64,000 nt of DNA, from NCBI RefSeq assembly GCF_050948175.1, contig NW_027490267.1, positions 62,001 to 126,000 of the forward strand, given 5' to 3'. Positions 41,682-54,745 of this stretch are shown here, in pieces (within the stretch, counting starts at the first letter, position 1; every line of letters starts with the position of its first letter). The notes under the pieces are model-generated. The model saw only the letters and a list, made by a program, of their open reading frames with translations. It did no database searches and was not told the origin of the DNA. Source of the DNA: Xylocopa sonorina. Taxonomy: Eukaryota; Arthropoda; Insecta; Hymenoptera; Apidae. Made by a program: the position numbers and the translations under genes.

Positions 41682-42942
41682 ACGCGATTTCGCATCTCAT
41701 TTCTATGTTTCATGGTAAGATATAATATGATTTGCGATGTGTCATGTATTCCTCGTCTACACTTCAAATTAATGTAAATGCCACACTTCCTTGCAAGGAA
41801 ATAGCGTCTGCAGAAGGCTACGTATCGTAGCAATAGATTTCTAATGCTTCTTAAAACGCGATATCGCATCTCATTTCTATGTTTCATGGGAAGATATAAT
41901 ATGATTTGCGAAGTGTTATGTATTCCTCGTCTACACTTCAAAAGAATGTAAATGCGACACTTCCTTGCAAAGAAATAGCGTTTGCAGATGTCTACGTATC
42001 GAAGCAACAGAGTTCAAATGCTTCTTAAAACGCGATATCGCATCTCATTTCTATGTTTCATGGTAAGATATAATATGATTTGCGAAGTGTCATGTATTCC
42101 TCGTCTACACTTCAAATGAATGTAAATGCGACACTTCCTAGCAAGTAAATAGCGTTTGCAGATGTCTACGTATCGTAGCAGTAGGGTTCTTATGATTCTT
42201 AAAACGCGACATTGCATCTCATTTCTATGTTTCATGGTAAGATATAATATGATTTGCGAGGTGTTATGTATTCCTCGTCTACACTTCAAAGGAATGTGAA
42301 TGCGACACTTCCTCACTAGAAAATAGCGTTTGCAGATGTCTACGTATAGTAGCAATAGATTCCTAATGCTTCTTAAAACGCGATATCGATTCTCACTTCT
42401 ATGTTTCATGGTAAGATATAATATGATTTGCGAAGTGTCATGTATTCCTCGTCTACACTTCAAATGAATGTAAATGCGACACTACCTTGCTAGGAAATAG
42501 CGTCTGCACATGTCTAGGTATCATAGCAATAGAGTTGAAATGCTTCTTAAAACGAGATATTGCATCTCATATCTATGTTTCATGATAAGATATAATATTC
42601 ATTGCGAAGTGTTATGCATTCCTCGTCTACGATTCAAATGAATGTAATTGCGACACCTCCTTGCAAGGAAATAGCGTTTGCAGATGTCTACGTATCGTAG
42701 CAATGGAGTTCTTATGATACTTAAAACGCGATATCGCATCTCATTTCTATGTTTCGTGGTAAGATATAATATGATTTGCGAAGTGTCATGTATTCCTCGT
42801 CTACACTTCAAATGAATGTAAATGCGACACTTCCTTGCTAGGAAATAGCGTCTGCAGATGTCCAGGTATCGTAGCAATAGAGTTCAAATGCTTCTTAAAG
42901 CGAGATATTGCATCTCATATCTATGTTTCATGATAAGATATA
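41682..42942 (-). repeat. Block shared with 32810-34070
   Basis: Carries the variants listed for its partner, with local changes such as GCGATGTGTCATG near 41735, TGCCACACTTCC near 41780 and GATATCGATTCTCAC near 42383. It restores the ACGTATAGTAG marker at 42344, in register with the 17-monomer spacing to its left. Confidence 0.78.
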
Positions 42943-43039
42943 ATATTCACTGCGAAATGTTATGCATTCCTTGTTTAGGAATCAAATGAATGTAAATGCG
43001 ACACTTCCTTGCAAGGAAATAGCGTTTGCAGATGTCTAC

Positions 43040-45060
43040 CTATCGTAGCAATAGAGTTCTAATGCTTCGTAAAACGCTATATTGCATCTCATTTCTATGT
43101 TTCATGGTAAGATATAATATGATTTGCGAAGTGTTATGTATTCCTCGTCTACACTTCAAATGAATGTAAATGCGACACTTCCTTGCAAAGAAATAGCGTT
43201 TGCAGATGTCTAAGTATCGTAGCAATAGATATCTATTGCTTCTTAAAACGCAATATCGCATCTCATTTCTATGTTTCATGGTAAGATATAATATGATTAG
43301 CGACGTGTCATGTATTCCTCGTCTACACTTCAAATGAATGTAAGTGCGACACTTCCTAGCAAGGAAATAGCGTTTGCAGATGTCTACGTATCGTAGCAAT
43401 AGATTTCTAATGCTTCTTAAAACGCGATATCGCATCTCATTTCTATGTTTCATGGTAAGATATAATATTATTTGCGGAGTGTCATGTATTCCTCGTCTAC
43501 ACTTCAAATTAATGTAAATGCGACACTTCCTTGCAAGGAAATAGCGTCTGCAGATGTCTACGTATCGTAGCTGTAGATATCTAATGCTTCTTAAAACGCG
43601 ATATCGCATCTCATTTCTATGTTTCATGGGAAGATATAATATGATTTGCGAAGTGTCATGTATTCCTCGTCTACACTTCAAATGAATGAAAATGCGACAC
43701 TTCCTTGCAAGGAAATAGCGTTTGCAGATGTCTACCTGTCGTAGCAATAGAGTTCAAATGCTTCTTAAAGCGCGATATCGCATCTCATTTCTATGTTTCA
43801 TGGTAAGATATAATATGATTTGCGAAGTGTCATGTATTCCTCGTCTACACTTCAAAGGAATGTAAATGCGACACTTCCTTGCAATGAAATAGCGTCTGCA
43901 GATGTCTACGTATCATAGCAATAGGTTTCTAATGCTTCTTAAAACGCGATATCGCATCTCATTTCTATGTTTCATGGGAAGATATAATATGATTTGCGAA
44001 GTGTTATGTATTCCTCGTCTACACTTCAAATGAATGTAAATGCGACACTTCCTTGCAAAGAAATAGCGTTTGCACATGTCTACGTATCGAAGCAATAGAG
44101 TTCAAATGCTTCTTAAAACGCGATATCGCATCTCACTTCTATGTTTCATGGTAAGATATAATATGATTTGCGAAGTGTCATGTTTTCCTCGTCTACACTT
44201 CAAATAAATGTAAATGCGACACTTCCTTGCTAGGAAATAGCGTCTGCAGATGTCCAGGTATCGTAGCAATAGAGTTCAAATGCTTCTTAAAGCGAGATAT
44301 TGCATCTCATATCTATGTTTCATGATAAGATATAATATTCACTGCGAAGTGTTATGCATTCCTTGTTTAGGATTCAAATGAATGTAAATGCGACACTTCC
44401 TTGCAAGGAAATAGCGTTTGCAGATGTCTACCTATCGTAGCAATAGATATCTAATGCTTCTTAAAACGCAATATCGCATCTCATTTCTATGTTTCAGGGT
44501 AAGATATAATATGATTAGCGACGTGTCATGTATTCCTCGTCTACACTTCAAATGAATGTAAGTGCGACACTTCCTAGCAAGGAAATAGCGTTTGCAGATG
44601 TCTACGTATCGTAGCAATAGATTTCTAATGCTTCTTAAAACGCGATATCGCATCTCATTTCTATGTTTCATGGTAAGATATAATATTATTTGCGGAGTGT
44701 CATGTATTCCTCGTCTACACTTCAAATTAATGTAAATGCGACACTTCCTTGCAAGGAAATAGCGTCTGCAGATGTCTACGTATCGTAGCTGTAGATATCT
44801 AATGCTTCTTAAAACGCGATATCGCATCTCATTTCTATGTTTCATGGTAAGATATAATATGATTTGCGAAGTGTTATGTATTCCTCGTCTACACTTCAAA
44901 TGAATGTAAATGCGACACTTCCTTGCAAAGAAATAGCGTTTGCAGATGTCTAAGTATCGTAGCAATAGATATCTAATGCTTCTTAAAACGCAATATCGCA
45001 TCTCATTTCTATGTTTCATGGTAAGATATAATATGATTAGCGACGTGTCATGTATTCCTC
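43040..45060 (-). repeat. Monomers related to 28.95-29.7 and 31.9-32.7 kb
   Basis: The run CGTAAAACGCTATA, CTAAGTATCGTAGC, ATTAGCGACGTG, AATGTAAGTGCGAC, CAAATTAATGTAAATG occurs here twice (from 43060 and, in part, from 44440) and also near 28980 and 31930. The offset to the 31.9-kb copy is about 11134 bp (64 monomers minus two). GTAGCTGTAGATATC near 43565 and 44785 is private to the two local copies, so part of this segment was duplicated in place. Confidence 0.7.
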
Positions 45061-47800
45061 GTCTACACTTCAAATGAATGAAGTGCGACACTTCGTAGCA
45101 AGGAAATAGCGTCTGCAGATATCTACGTATCGTAGCAATAGATTTCTAATGCTTCTTAAAACGCGATATCGCATCTCATTTCTATGTTTCATGGTAAGAT
45201 ATAATATGATTTGCGAAGTGTCATGTATTCCTCGTCTACACTTCAAATGAATGAAAATGCGACACTTCCTTGCAAGGAAATAGCGTTTGCAGATGTCTAC
45301 CTGTCGTAGCAATAGAGTTCTAGTGCTTCTTAAAACGCGATATCGCATCTCATTTCTATGTTTCATGATAAGATATAATATTCATTGCGAAGTGTTATGC
45401 ATCCTCGTCTACGATACAAATGAATGTAAATGTGACACTTCCTTGCAAGGAAATAGCGTTTGCAGTTGTCTACGTATCGTAGCAATAGAGTTCTTATGAT
45501 TCTTAAAACGCGATATCGCATCTCATTTCTATGTTTCATGGTAAGATATAATATGATTTGCGAAGTGTTATTGTATTCCCCGTCTACACTTCAAATGAAT
45601 GTAAATGCGACACTTCCTTGCTAGGAAATAGCGTCTGCAGATGTCCAGGTATCGTAGCAATAGAGTTCAAATGCTTCTTAAAACGAGATATTGCATCTCA
45701 TATCTATGTTTCATGATAAGATATAATATTCACTGCGAAGTGTTATGCATTCCTTGTTTAGGATTCAAATGAATGTAAATGCGACACTTCCTTGCAAGGA
45801 AATAGCGTTTGCAGATGTCTACCTATCGTAGCAATAGAGTTCTAATGCTTCGTAAAACGCTATATCGCATCTCATTTCTATGTTTCATGGTAAGATATAA
45901 TATGATTTGCGAAGGTGTTATGTATTCCTCGTCTACACTTCACATGAATGTAAATGCGACACTTCCTTGCAATGAAATAGCGTCTGCAGATGTCTACGTA
46001 TCGTAGCAGTAGATATCTAATGCTTCTTAAAACGCGATATCGCATCTCATTTCTATGTTTCATGGTAAGATATAATATGATTTGCGAAGTGTCATGTATT
46101 CTCGTCTACACTTCAAATGAATGAAAATGCGACACTTCCTTGCAAGGAAATAGCGTTTGCAGATGTCTACCTGTCGTAGCAATAGAGTTCTAATGCTTCT
46201 TAAAACGCGATATCGCATCTCATTTCTATGTTTCATGATAAGATATAATATTCATTGCGAAGTGTTATGCATTCTCGTCTACGATACAAATGAATGTAAA
46301 TGTGACACTTCCTTGCAAGGAAATAGCGTTTGCAGTTGTCTACGTATCGTAGCAATAGAGTTCTTATGATTCTTAAAACGCGATATCGCATCTCATTTCT
46401 ATGTTTCATGGTAAGATATAATATGATTTGCGAAGTGTTATGTATTCCCCGTCTACACTTCAAATGAATGTAAATGCGACACTTCCTTGCAAGGAAATAG
46501 CGTCTGCAGATGTCTACGTATCGTAGCAGTAGATATCTAATGCTTCTTAAAACGCGATATCGCATCTCATTTCTATGTTTCGTGGTAAGATATAATATGA
46601 TTTGCGAAGTGTCATGTATTCCTCGTCTACACTTCAAATGAATGAAAATGCGACACTTCCTAGCAAGGAAATAGCGTTTGCAGATGTCTACGTATCGTAG
46701 CAATAGATTTCTAATGCTTTTAAAACGCGATATCGCTTCTCATTTCTGTGTTTCATGGTAAGTTATAATATGATTTGCGAAGTGTCATGTATTCCTCGTC
46801 TACACTTCAAATGAATGTAAATGCGACACTTCCTAGCAAGGAAATAGCGTCTGCAGATGTCTACGTATCGTAGCAATAGGGTTCTTATGATTCTTAAAAC
46901 GCGATATTGCATCTCATTTCTATGTTTCATGGTAAAATATAATATGATTTGCGAAGTGTGTGATGTATTACTCGCCTACACTTCAAATGAATGTAAATGC
47001 GACACTTCCTTGCAATGAAATAGCGTCTGCAGATGTCTACGTATCATAGCAATAGATTTCTAATGCTTCTTAAAACGCGATATCGCATCTCATTTCTATG
47101 TTTCATGGGAAGATATAATATGATTTGCGAAGTGTTATGTATTCCTCGTCTACACTTCAAATGAATGTAAATGCGACACTTCCTTGCAAGGAAATAGCGT
47201 TTGCAGATGTCTACCTATCGTAGCAATAGAGTTCTAATGCTTCGTAAAACGCTATATCGCATCTCATTTCTATGTTTCATGGTAAGATATAATATGATTT
47301 GCGAAGTGTTATGTATTCCTCGTCTACACTTCAAATGAATGTAAATGCAACACTTCCTAGCAAGTAAATAGCGTTTGCAGATGTCTACGTATCGTAGCAA
47401 TAGATTCTAATGCTTCTTAAAACGCGATATCGCATCTCATTTCTATGTTTCATGTAAGATATAATATGATTTGCGAAGTGTCATGTATTCCTCGTCTACA
47501 CTTCAAATGAATGTAAATGCGACACTTCCTAGCAAGTAAATAGCGTTTGCAGATGTCTACGTATCGTAGCAGTAGGGTCCTTATGATTCTTAAAACGCGA
47601 CATTGCATCTCATTTCTATGTTTCATGGTAAGATATAATAGGATTTGCGAGGTGTTATGTATTCCTCGTCTACACTTCAAAGGAATGTGAATGCGACACT
47701 TCTCACTAGAAAATAACGTTTGCAGATGTCTACGTATAGTAGCAATAGATTCCTAATGCTTCTTAAAACGCGATATCGCTTCTCACTTCTATGCTTCATG
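45060..47800 (-). repeat. Satellite stretch rich in single-base indels
   Basis: Ordinary monomers by content, but small length changes are frequent: losses near 45080 (GAATGAAGTG), 45402 (GCATCCTCG), 46100 and 46273 (ATTCTCGTC), 46719 (GCTTTTAAAAC), 47404 (AGATTCTAATG), 47455 (CATGTAAGAT) and 47702 (ACTTCTCACTAG), and gains near 45571 (GTTATTGTATTCC), 45914 (GCGAAGGTGTTATG) and 46958 (AAGTGTGTGATG). The neighbouring blocks have far fewer. Sequencing or consensus error and older age are both possible. Confidence 0.7.
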
Positions 47801-48273
47801 GTAAGATATAATATGATTTGCGAAGTGTCATGTATTCCTCGTCTACACTTCAAATGAATGTAAATGCGACACTACCTTGCTAGGAAATAGCGTCTGCACA
47901 TGTCTAGGTATCGTAGCAATAGAGTTGAAATGCTTCTTAAAACGAGATATTGCATGTCATATCTATGTTTCATGATAAGATATAATATTCACTGCGAAGT
48001 GTTATGCATTCCTCGTCTACGATTCAAATGAATGTAAATGCGACACCTCCTTGCAAGGAAATAGCGTTTGCAGATGTCTACGTATCGTAGCAATGGAGTT
48101 CTAATGCTTCGTAAAACGCTATATCGCATCTCATTTCTATGTTTCATGGTAAGATATAATATTATTTGCGAAGTGTCATGTATTCCTCGTCTACACTTCA
48201 AATTAATGTAAATGCGACACTTCCTTGCAAGGAAATAGCGTCTGCAGATGTCTACGTATCGTAGCAATAGAGT

Positions 48274-48780
48274 TCATATGATTCTTAAAACGCGATATCG
48301 CATCCCATTTCTATGTTTCATGGTAAGATATAATATGATTTGCGAAGTGTTATGTATTCCTCGTCTACACTTCATATGAATGTTAATGCGACACTTCCCT
48401 GCAAGGAAAGTGCGTTTGCAGATGTCTACGAATCGTAGCAATAGAGTTCTTATGATTCTTAAAACGCGATATCGCATCTCATTTCTATGTTTCATGGTAA
48501 GATATAATATGATTTGCGTAGTGTTATGTGCTCCTCGTCTGCACTTCAAATGAATGTAAATGCGACACTCCCTTGAAAGGAAATAGCGTCTGCAGATGTC
48601 TAGGTATCGTAGCGATAGAGTTCTAATGCTTCTCAAAACGCAATATCGCATCTCATTTCTATGTTTCATGGTAAGATATAATATGATTAGCGAAGTGTGA
48701 TGTATTCCTCCTCTACACTTCAAATGAATGTAAATGCGACACTTCCTCGCAAGGAAATAGCGTTTGCAGATGTCTACCTA
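48274..48780 (-). repeat. GTGCTCC-marker block, isolated copy
   Basis: Has the full ordered variants of the blocks at 7.8-23.3 kb (CATCCCATTTC, CTTCATATGAATG, GAATCGTAGC, GTGCTCCTCG, CACTCCCTTGAAAGG, ATTAGCGAAGTGTG), about 25 kb from the nearest other copy. Local substitutions include CTTCCCTGCAAGG, CTCGTCTGCACTTC and CCTCCTCTACAC. Immediately left lies sequence of the other territory, so a breakpoint lies near 48265. Confidence 0.8.
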
Positions 48781-49439
48781 TCGTAGCAGTAGAGTTCTAA
48801 TGCTTCTTAAAACGCGATATCGCATCTCATTTCTATGTTTCATGATAAGATATAATATGATTTGCGAAGTGTTATGTATTCCTCGTCTACACTTCAAATC
48901 AATGTAAATGCGACACTTCCTTGCAAAGAAATAGCGTTTGCAGATGTCTACGTATCGTAGCAATAGATTTCTAATGCTTCTTAAAACGCGATATCGCATC
49001 TCATTTCTATGTTTCATGGTAAGATATAATATGATTTGCGAAGTGTTATGTATTCCTCGTCTACACTTCAAATGAATGTAAATGCGACACTTCCTTGCAA
49101 GGAAATAGCGTTTGCAGATGTTTACGTATCGAAGCAATAGTGTTCAAATTCTTCTTAAAAAGAGATATTGCATCACATATCTATGTTTCATGATAAGATA
49201 TATTATTCATTGCGAAGTGTTATGCATTCTACGTCTACGATTCAAATGAACGTAAATGCGACACTTCCTTGCTAGGAAATAGCGTCCGCAGACGTCTAGG
49301 TATCGTAGCAATAGAGTTCTAATTCTTCTTAAAACGCGATATCGCATCTCATTTCTATGTTTCATGGTAAGATATTATATGGTTTGCGAAGTGTTATGTA
49401 TTCCTCGTCTACACTTCAAATGAATGTAAATGCGGCACT

Positions 49440-52400
49440 TCCTTGCTAGGAAATAGCGTCTACAGATGTCTAGGTATCGTAGCAATAGTGTTCAAATGCT
49501 TCTTAAAACGAGATATTGCATCTCATATCTATGTTTTATGATAAGATATAATATTCATTGCGAAGTGTTATGCATTCCTCGTCTGCGATTCAAATGAATG
49601 TAAATGCGACACTTCCTTGCAAGGAAATAACGTTTGCAGATATCTACCTATCGTAGCAGTAGAGTTCTAATGCTTCTTAAAACGCGATATCGCATCTCAT
49701 TTCTATGTTTCATGGTAAGATATAATATGATTTACGAGGTGTTATGTATTCCTCGTCTACACTTCAAATGAATGTAAATACGACACTTCCTCGCTAGGAA
49801 ATAGTGTTTGCAGATGTCTACGTATCGTAGCAATAGAGTTCTTATGATTCTTAAAACCCGATATCGCATCTCATTTCTATGGTTCATGGTAAGATATAAT
49901 ATGATTTGCGAAGTGTTATGTATTCCTCGTCTACACGTCAAATGAATGTAAATGCGACACTTCCTTGCAAGGAAATAGCGTCTGCAGAAGTCTAGGTATC
50001 GTAGCGATGGAGTTCTAATGCTTCTTAAAACGCGATATCGCAACTCATTTCTATGTTTCATGGTAAGATATAATATGATTTGCGAAGTGTTATGTATTCC
50101 TCGTCTACACTTCAAATGAACGTAAATGCGACACTTCCTTGCAAGGAAATAGCGTCTGCAGATGTCTACGTATCGTAGCAATAGAGTTCTTATGATTCTT
50201 AAAACGCGATATCGCATCTCATTTCTATGTTTCATGGTAAGATATAATATGATTTGCGAAGTGTTATGTATTCCTCGTCTACACTTCAAATGAATGTAGA
50301 TGCGACACTCCCTTGAAAGGAAATAGCGTCTCCAGATGTCTAGGTATCGTAGCGATAGAGTTCTAATGCTTCTCAAAACGCAATATCGCATCCCATTTCT
50401 ATTTTTCATGGTAAGATATAATATGATTAGCGAAGTGTGATGTATTCCTCGTCTACACTTCAAATGAATGTAAATGCGACACTTCCTCGCAAGGAAATAG
50501 CGTTTGCAGATGTCTACCTATCGTAGCAGTAGAGTTCTAATGCTTCTTAAAACGCGATATCGCATCTCATTTCTATGTTTCATGGTAAGATATAATATGA
50601 TTTGCGAATTGTTATGTATTCCTCGTCTACACTTCAAATGAATGTAAATGCAACACTTCCTTGCAAAGAAATAGCGTTTGCAGATGTCTACGTATCGTAG
50701 CAATAGATTTCTAATGCTTCTTAAAACGCGATATCGCATCTCATGTCTATGTTTCATGGTAAGATATAATATGATTTGCGAAGTGTTATGTATTCCTCGT
50801 CTACACTTCAAATGAATGTAAATGCGACACTTCCTTGCAAGGAAATAGCGTTTGCAGATGTCTACCTATCGAAGCAATAGAGTTCAAATGCTTCTTAAAA
50901 CGCGATATCGCATCTCATTTCTATGTTTCATGGTAAGATATAATATGATTTGCGAAGTGTCATGTATTCCTCGTCTACACTTCAAATGAATGTAAATGCG
51001 ACACTTCCTAGCAAGTAAATAGCGTTTGCAGATGTCTACGTATCGTAGCAGTAGGGTTCTTATGATTCTTAAAACGCGATATTGCATCTCATTTCTATGT
51101 TTCATGGTAAGATATAATATGATTTGCGAGGTGTTATGTATTCCTCGTCTACACTTCAAAGGAATGTGAATGCGACACTTCCTCACTAGAAAATAGCGTT
51201 TGCAGATGTCTACGTATAGTAGTAATAGATTTCTAATGCTTCTTAAAACGCGATATCGCATCTCACTTCTATGTTTCATGGTAAGATATAATATGATTTG
51301 CGAAGTGTCATGTATTCCTCGTCTACACTTCAAATGAATGTAAATGCGACACTACCTTGCTAGGAAATAGCGTCTGCACATGTCTAGGTATCGTAGCAAT
51401 AGAGTTGAAATGCTTCTTAAAACGAGATATTGCATCTCATATCTATGTTTCATGATAAGATATAATATTCATTGCGAAGTGTTATGCATTCCTCGTCTAC
51501 GATTCAAATGAATGTAAATGCGACACCTCCTTGCAAGGAAATGGCGTTTGCAGATGTCTACGTATCGTAGCAATGGAGTTCTTATGATACTTAAAACGCG
51601 ATATCGCATCTCATTTCTATGTTTCATGGTAAGATATAATATGATTTGCGAAGTGTCATGTATTCCTCGTCTACACTTCAAATGAATGTAAATGCGACAC
51701 TTCCTTGCTAGGAAATAGCGTCTGCAGATGTCCAGGTATCGTAGCAATAGAGTTCAAATGCTTCTTAAAACGCGATATCGCATCTCATTTCTATGTCTCA
51801 TGGTAAGATATAATATGATTTGCGAAGTGTTATGTATTCCTCGTCTACACTTCAAATGAATGTAAATGCGACACTTCCTTGCAAGGAAATAGCGTTTGCA
51901 GATGTCTACGTATCGAAGCAATAGTGTTCAAATTCTTCTTAAAAAGAGATATTGCATCACATATCTATGTTTCATGATAAGATATAATATTCATTGCGAA
52001 GTGTTATGCATTCCTCGTCTACGATACAAATGAATGTAAATGTGACACTTCCTTGCAAGGAAATAGCGTTTGCAGTTGTCTACGTATCGTAGCAATAAAG
52101 TTCTTATGATTCTTAAAACGCGATATCGCATCTCATTTCTATGTTTCATGGTAAGATATAATATGATTTGCGAAGTGTTATGTATTCCCCGTCTACACTT
52201 CAAATGAATGTAAATGCGACACTTCCTTGCTAGGAAATAGCGTCTACAGATGTCTAGGTATCGTAGCAATAGTGTTCAAATGCTTCTTAAAACGAGATAT
52301 TGCATCTCATATCTATGTTTTATGATAAGATATAATATTCATTGCGAAGTGTTATGCATTCCTCGTCTGCGATTCAAATGAATGTAAATGCGACACTTCC

Positions 52401-54555
52401 TTGCAAGGAAATAACGTTTGCAGATATCTACCTATCGTAGCAGTAGAGTTCTAATGCTTCTTAAAACGCGATATCGCATCTCATTTCTATGTTTCATGGT
52501 AAGATATAATATGATTTACGAGGTGTTATGTATTCCTCGTCTACACTTCAAATGAATGTAAATGCGACACTTCCTCGCTAGGAAATAGTGTTTGCAGATG
52601 TCTACGTATCGTAGCAATAGAGTTCTTATGATTCTTAAAACCCGATATCGCATCTCATTTCTATGGTTCATGGTAAGATATAATATGATTTGCGAAGTGT
52701 TATGTATTCCTCGTCTACACGTCAAATGAATGTAAATGCGACACTTCCTTGCAAGGAAATAGCGTCTGCAGAAGTCTAGGTATCGTAGCGATGGAGTTCT
52801 AATGCTTCTTAAAACGCGATATCGCAACTCATTTCTATGTTTCATGGTAAGATATAATATGATTTGCGAAGTGTTATGTATTCCTCGTCTACACTTCAAA
52901 TGAACGTAAATGCGACACTTCCTTGCAAGGAAATAGCGTCTGCAGATGTCTACGTATCGTAGCAATAGAGTTCTTATGATTCTTAAAACGCGATATCGCA
53001 TCTCATTTCTATGTTTCATGGTAAGATATAATATGATTTGCGAAGTGTTATGTATTCCTCGTCTACACTTCAAATGAATGTAGATGCGACACTCCCTTGA
53101 AAGGAAATAGCGTCTCCAGATGTCTAGGTATCGTAGCGATAGAGTTCTAATGCTTCTCAAAACGCAATATCGCATCCCATTTCTATTTTTCATGGTAAGA
53201 TATAATATGATTAGCGAAGTGTGATGTATTCCTCGTCTACACTTCAAATGAATGTAAATGCGACACTTCCTCGCAAGGAAATAGCGTTTGCAGATGTCTA
53301 CCTATCGTAGCAGTAGAGTTCTAATGCTTCTTAAAACGCGATATCGCATCTCATTTCTATGTTTCATGGTAAGATATAATATGATTTGCGAAGTGTTATG
53401 TATTCCTCGTCTACACTTCAAATGAATGTAAATGCAACACTTCCTTGCAAAGAAATAGCGTTTGCAGATGTCTACGTATCGTAGCAATAGATTTCTAATG
53501 CTTCTTAAAACGCGATATCGCATCTCATGTCTATGTTTCATGGTAAGATATAATATGATTTGCGAAGTGTTATGTATTCCTCGTCTACACTTCAAATGAA
53601 TGTAAATGCGACACTTCCTTGCAAGGAAATAGCGTTTGCAGATGTCTACCAATCGAAGCAATAGAGTTCAAATGCTTCTTAAAACGCGATATCGCATCTC
53701 ATTTCTATGTTTCATGGTAAGATATAATATGATTTGCGAAGTGTCATGTATTCCTCGTCTACACTTCAAATGAATGTAAATGCGACACTTCCTAGCAAGT
53801 AAATAGCGTTTGCAGATGTCTACGTATCGTAGCAGTAGGGTTCTTATGATTCTTAAAACGCGATATTGCATCTCATTTCTATGTTTCATGGTAAGATATA
53901 ATATGATTTGCGAGGTGTTATGTATTCCTCGTCTACACTTCAAAGGAATGTGAATGCGACACTTCCTCACTAGAAAATAGCGTTTGCAGATGTCTACGTA
54001 TAGTAGTAATAGATTTCTAATGCTTCTTAAAACGCGATATCGCATCTCACTTCTATGTTTCATGGTAAGATATAATATGATTTGCGAAGTGTCATGTATT
54101 CCTCGTCTACACTTCAAATGAATGTAAATGCGACACTACCTTGCTAGGAAATAGCGTCTGCACATGTCTAGGTATCGTAGCAATAGAGTTGAAATGCTTC
54201 TTAAAACGAGATATTGCATCTCATATTTATGTTTCATGATAAGATATAATATTCATTGCGAAGTGTTATGCATTCCTCGTCTACGATTCAAATGAATGTA
54301 AATGCGACACCTCCTTGCAAGGAAATGGCGTTTGCAGATGTCTACGTATCGTAGCAATGGAGTTCTTATGATACTTAAAACGCGATATCGCATCTCATTT
54401 CTATGTTTCATGGTAAGATATAATATGATTTGCGAAGTGTCATGTATTCCTCGTCTACACTTCAAATGAATGTAAATGCGACACTTCCTTGCTAGGAAAT
54501 AGCGTCTGCAGATGTCCAGGTATCGTAGCAATAGAGTTCAAATGCTTCTTAAAAC
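49440..54555 (-). repeat. 16-monomer-spaced tandem pair, offset 2784 bp
   Basis: About 49440-51771 and 52224-54555 match at an offset of exactly 2784 bp (16 monomers), separated by about 450 bp of other monomers. Both copies share GCAGAAGTCTAGG, GTCTCCAGATGTC, CTATTTTTCATGG, AAATAACGTTTGC, ACGTATAGTAGTAATAG and AAATGGCGTTTGC. Differences are few, for example AAATACGACAC near 49797 versus AAATGCGACAC, GCGAATTGTTATG near 50605 versus GCGAAGTGTTATG, and CTACCTATCGAAG near 50865 versus CTACCAATCGAAG. The second copy ends 90 bases before the gap. Confidence 0.88.
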
Positions 54556-54645
54556 GAGATATTGCATCTCATATCTATGTTTCATGATAAGATATAATAT
54601 TCACAGCGAAGTGTTATGCATTCCTTGTCTAGGATTCAAATGAAT

Positions 54646-54745
54646 NNNNNNNNNNNNNNNNNNNNNNNNNNNNNNNNNNNNNNNNNNNNNNNNNNNNNNN
54701 NNNNNNNNNNNNNNNNNNNNNNNNNNNNNNNNNNNNNNNNNNNNN
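54646..54745. other. Assembly gap, exactly 100 N
   Basis: A run of 100 undetermined bases. This round length is a common placeholder for a scaffold join of unknown size, so the real distance may be anything. Left of it the array is in one orientation, right of it in the other. A short open frame that appears to run across the gap near 54616-54801 has no meaning. Confidence 0.97.

Larger units (their letters stand above)
1..54645 (-). repeat. Left satellite array, 174-bp monomer, about 314 copies
   Basis: Head-to-tail copies of a 174-bp unit fill this stretch without any unrelated sequence that I can see. The spacing shows in recurring landmarks: GCGATATCGC, CTACGTATCGTAG and TTCCTTGCAAGGAA return every 174 bp. 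Strand '-' is given because the orientation is opposite to the array right of the gap. Monomers are similar to each other and fall into classes set by a few sites, for example TTCTAATGCTTCTT, TTCTTATGATTCTT, TTCAAATGCTTCTT and TTCATATGATTCTT at the same position. Blocks of 3 to 17 monomers recur as units, the mark of repeated unequal exchange or conversion. A role as centromeric or pericentromeric satellite is inference from size, length and organisation; no centromere protein site was recognised. Confidence 0.97.
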
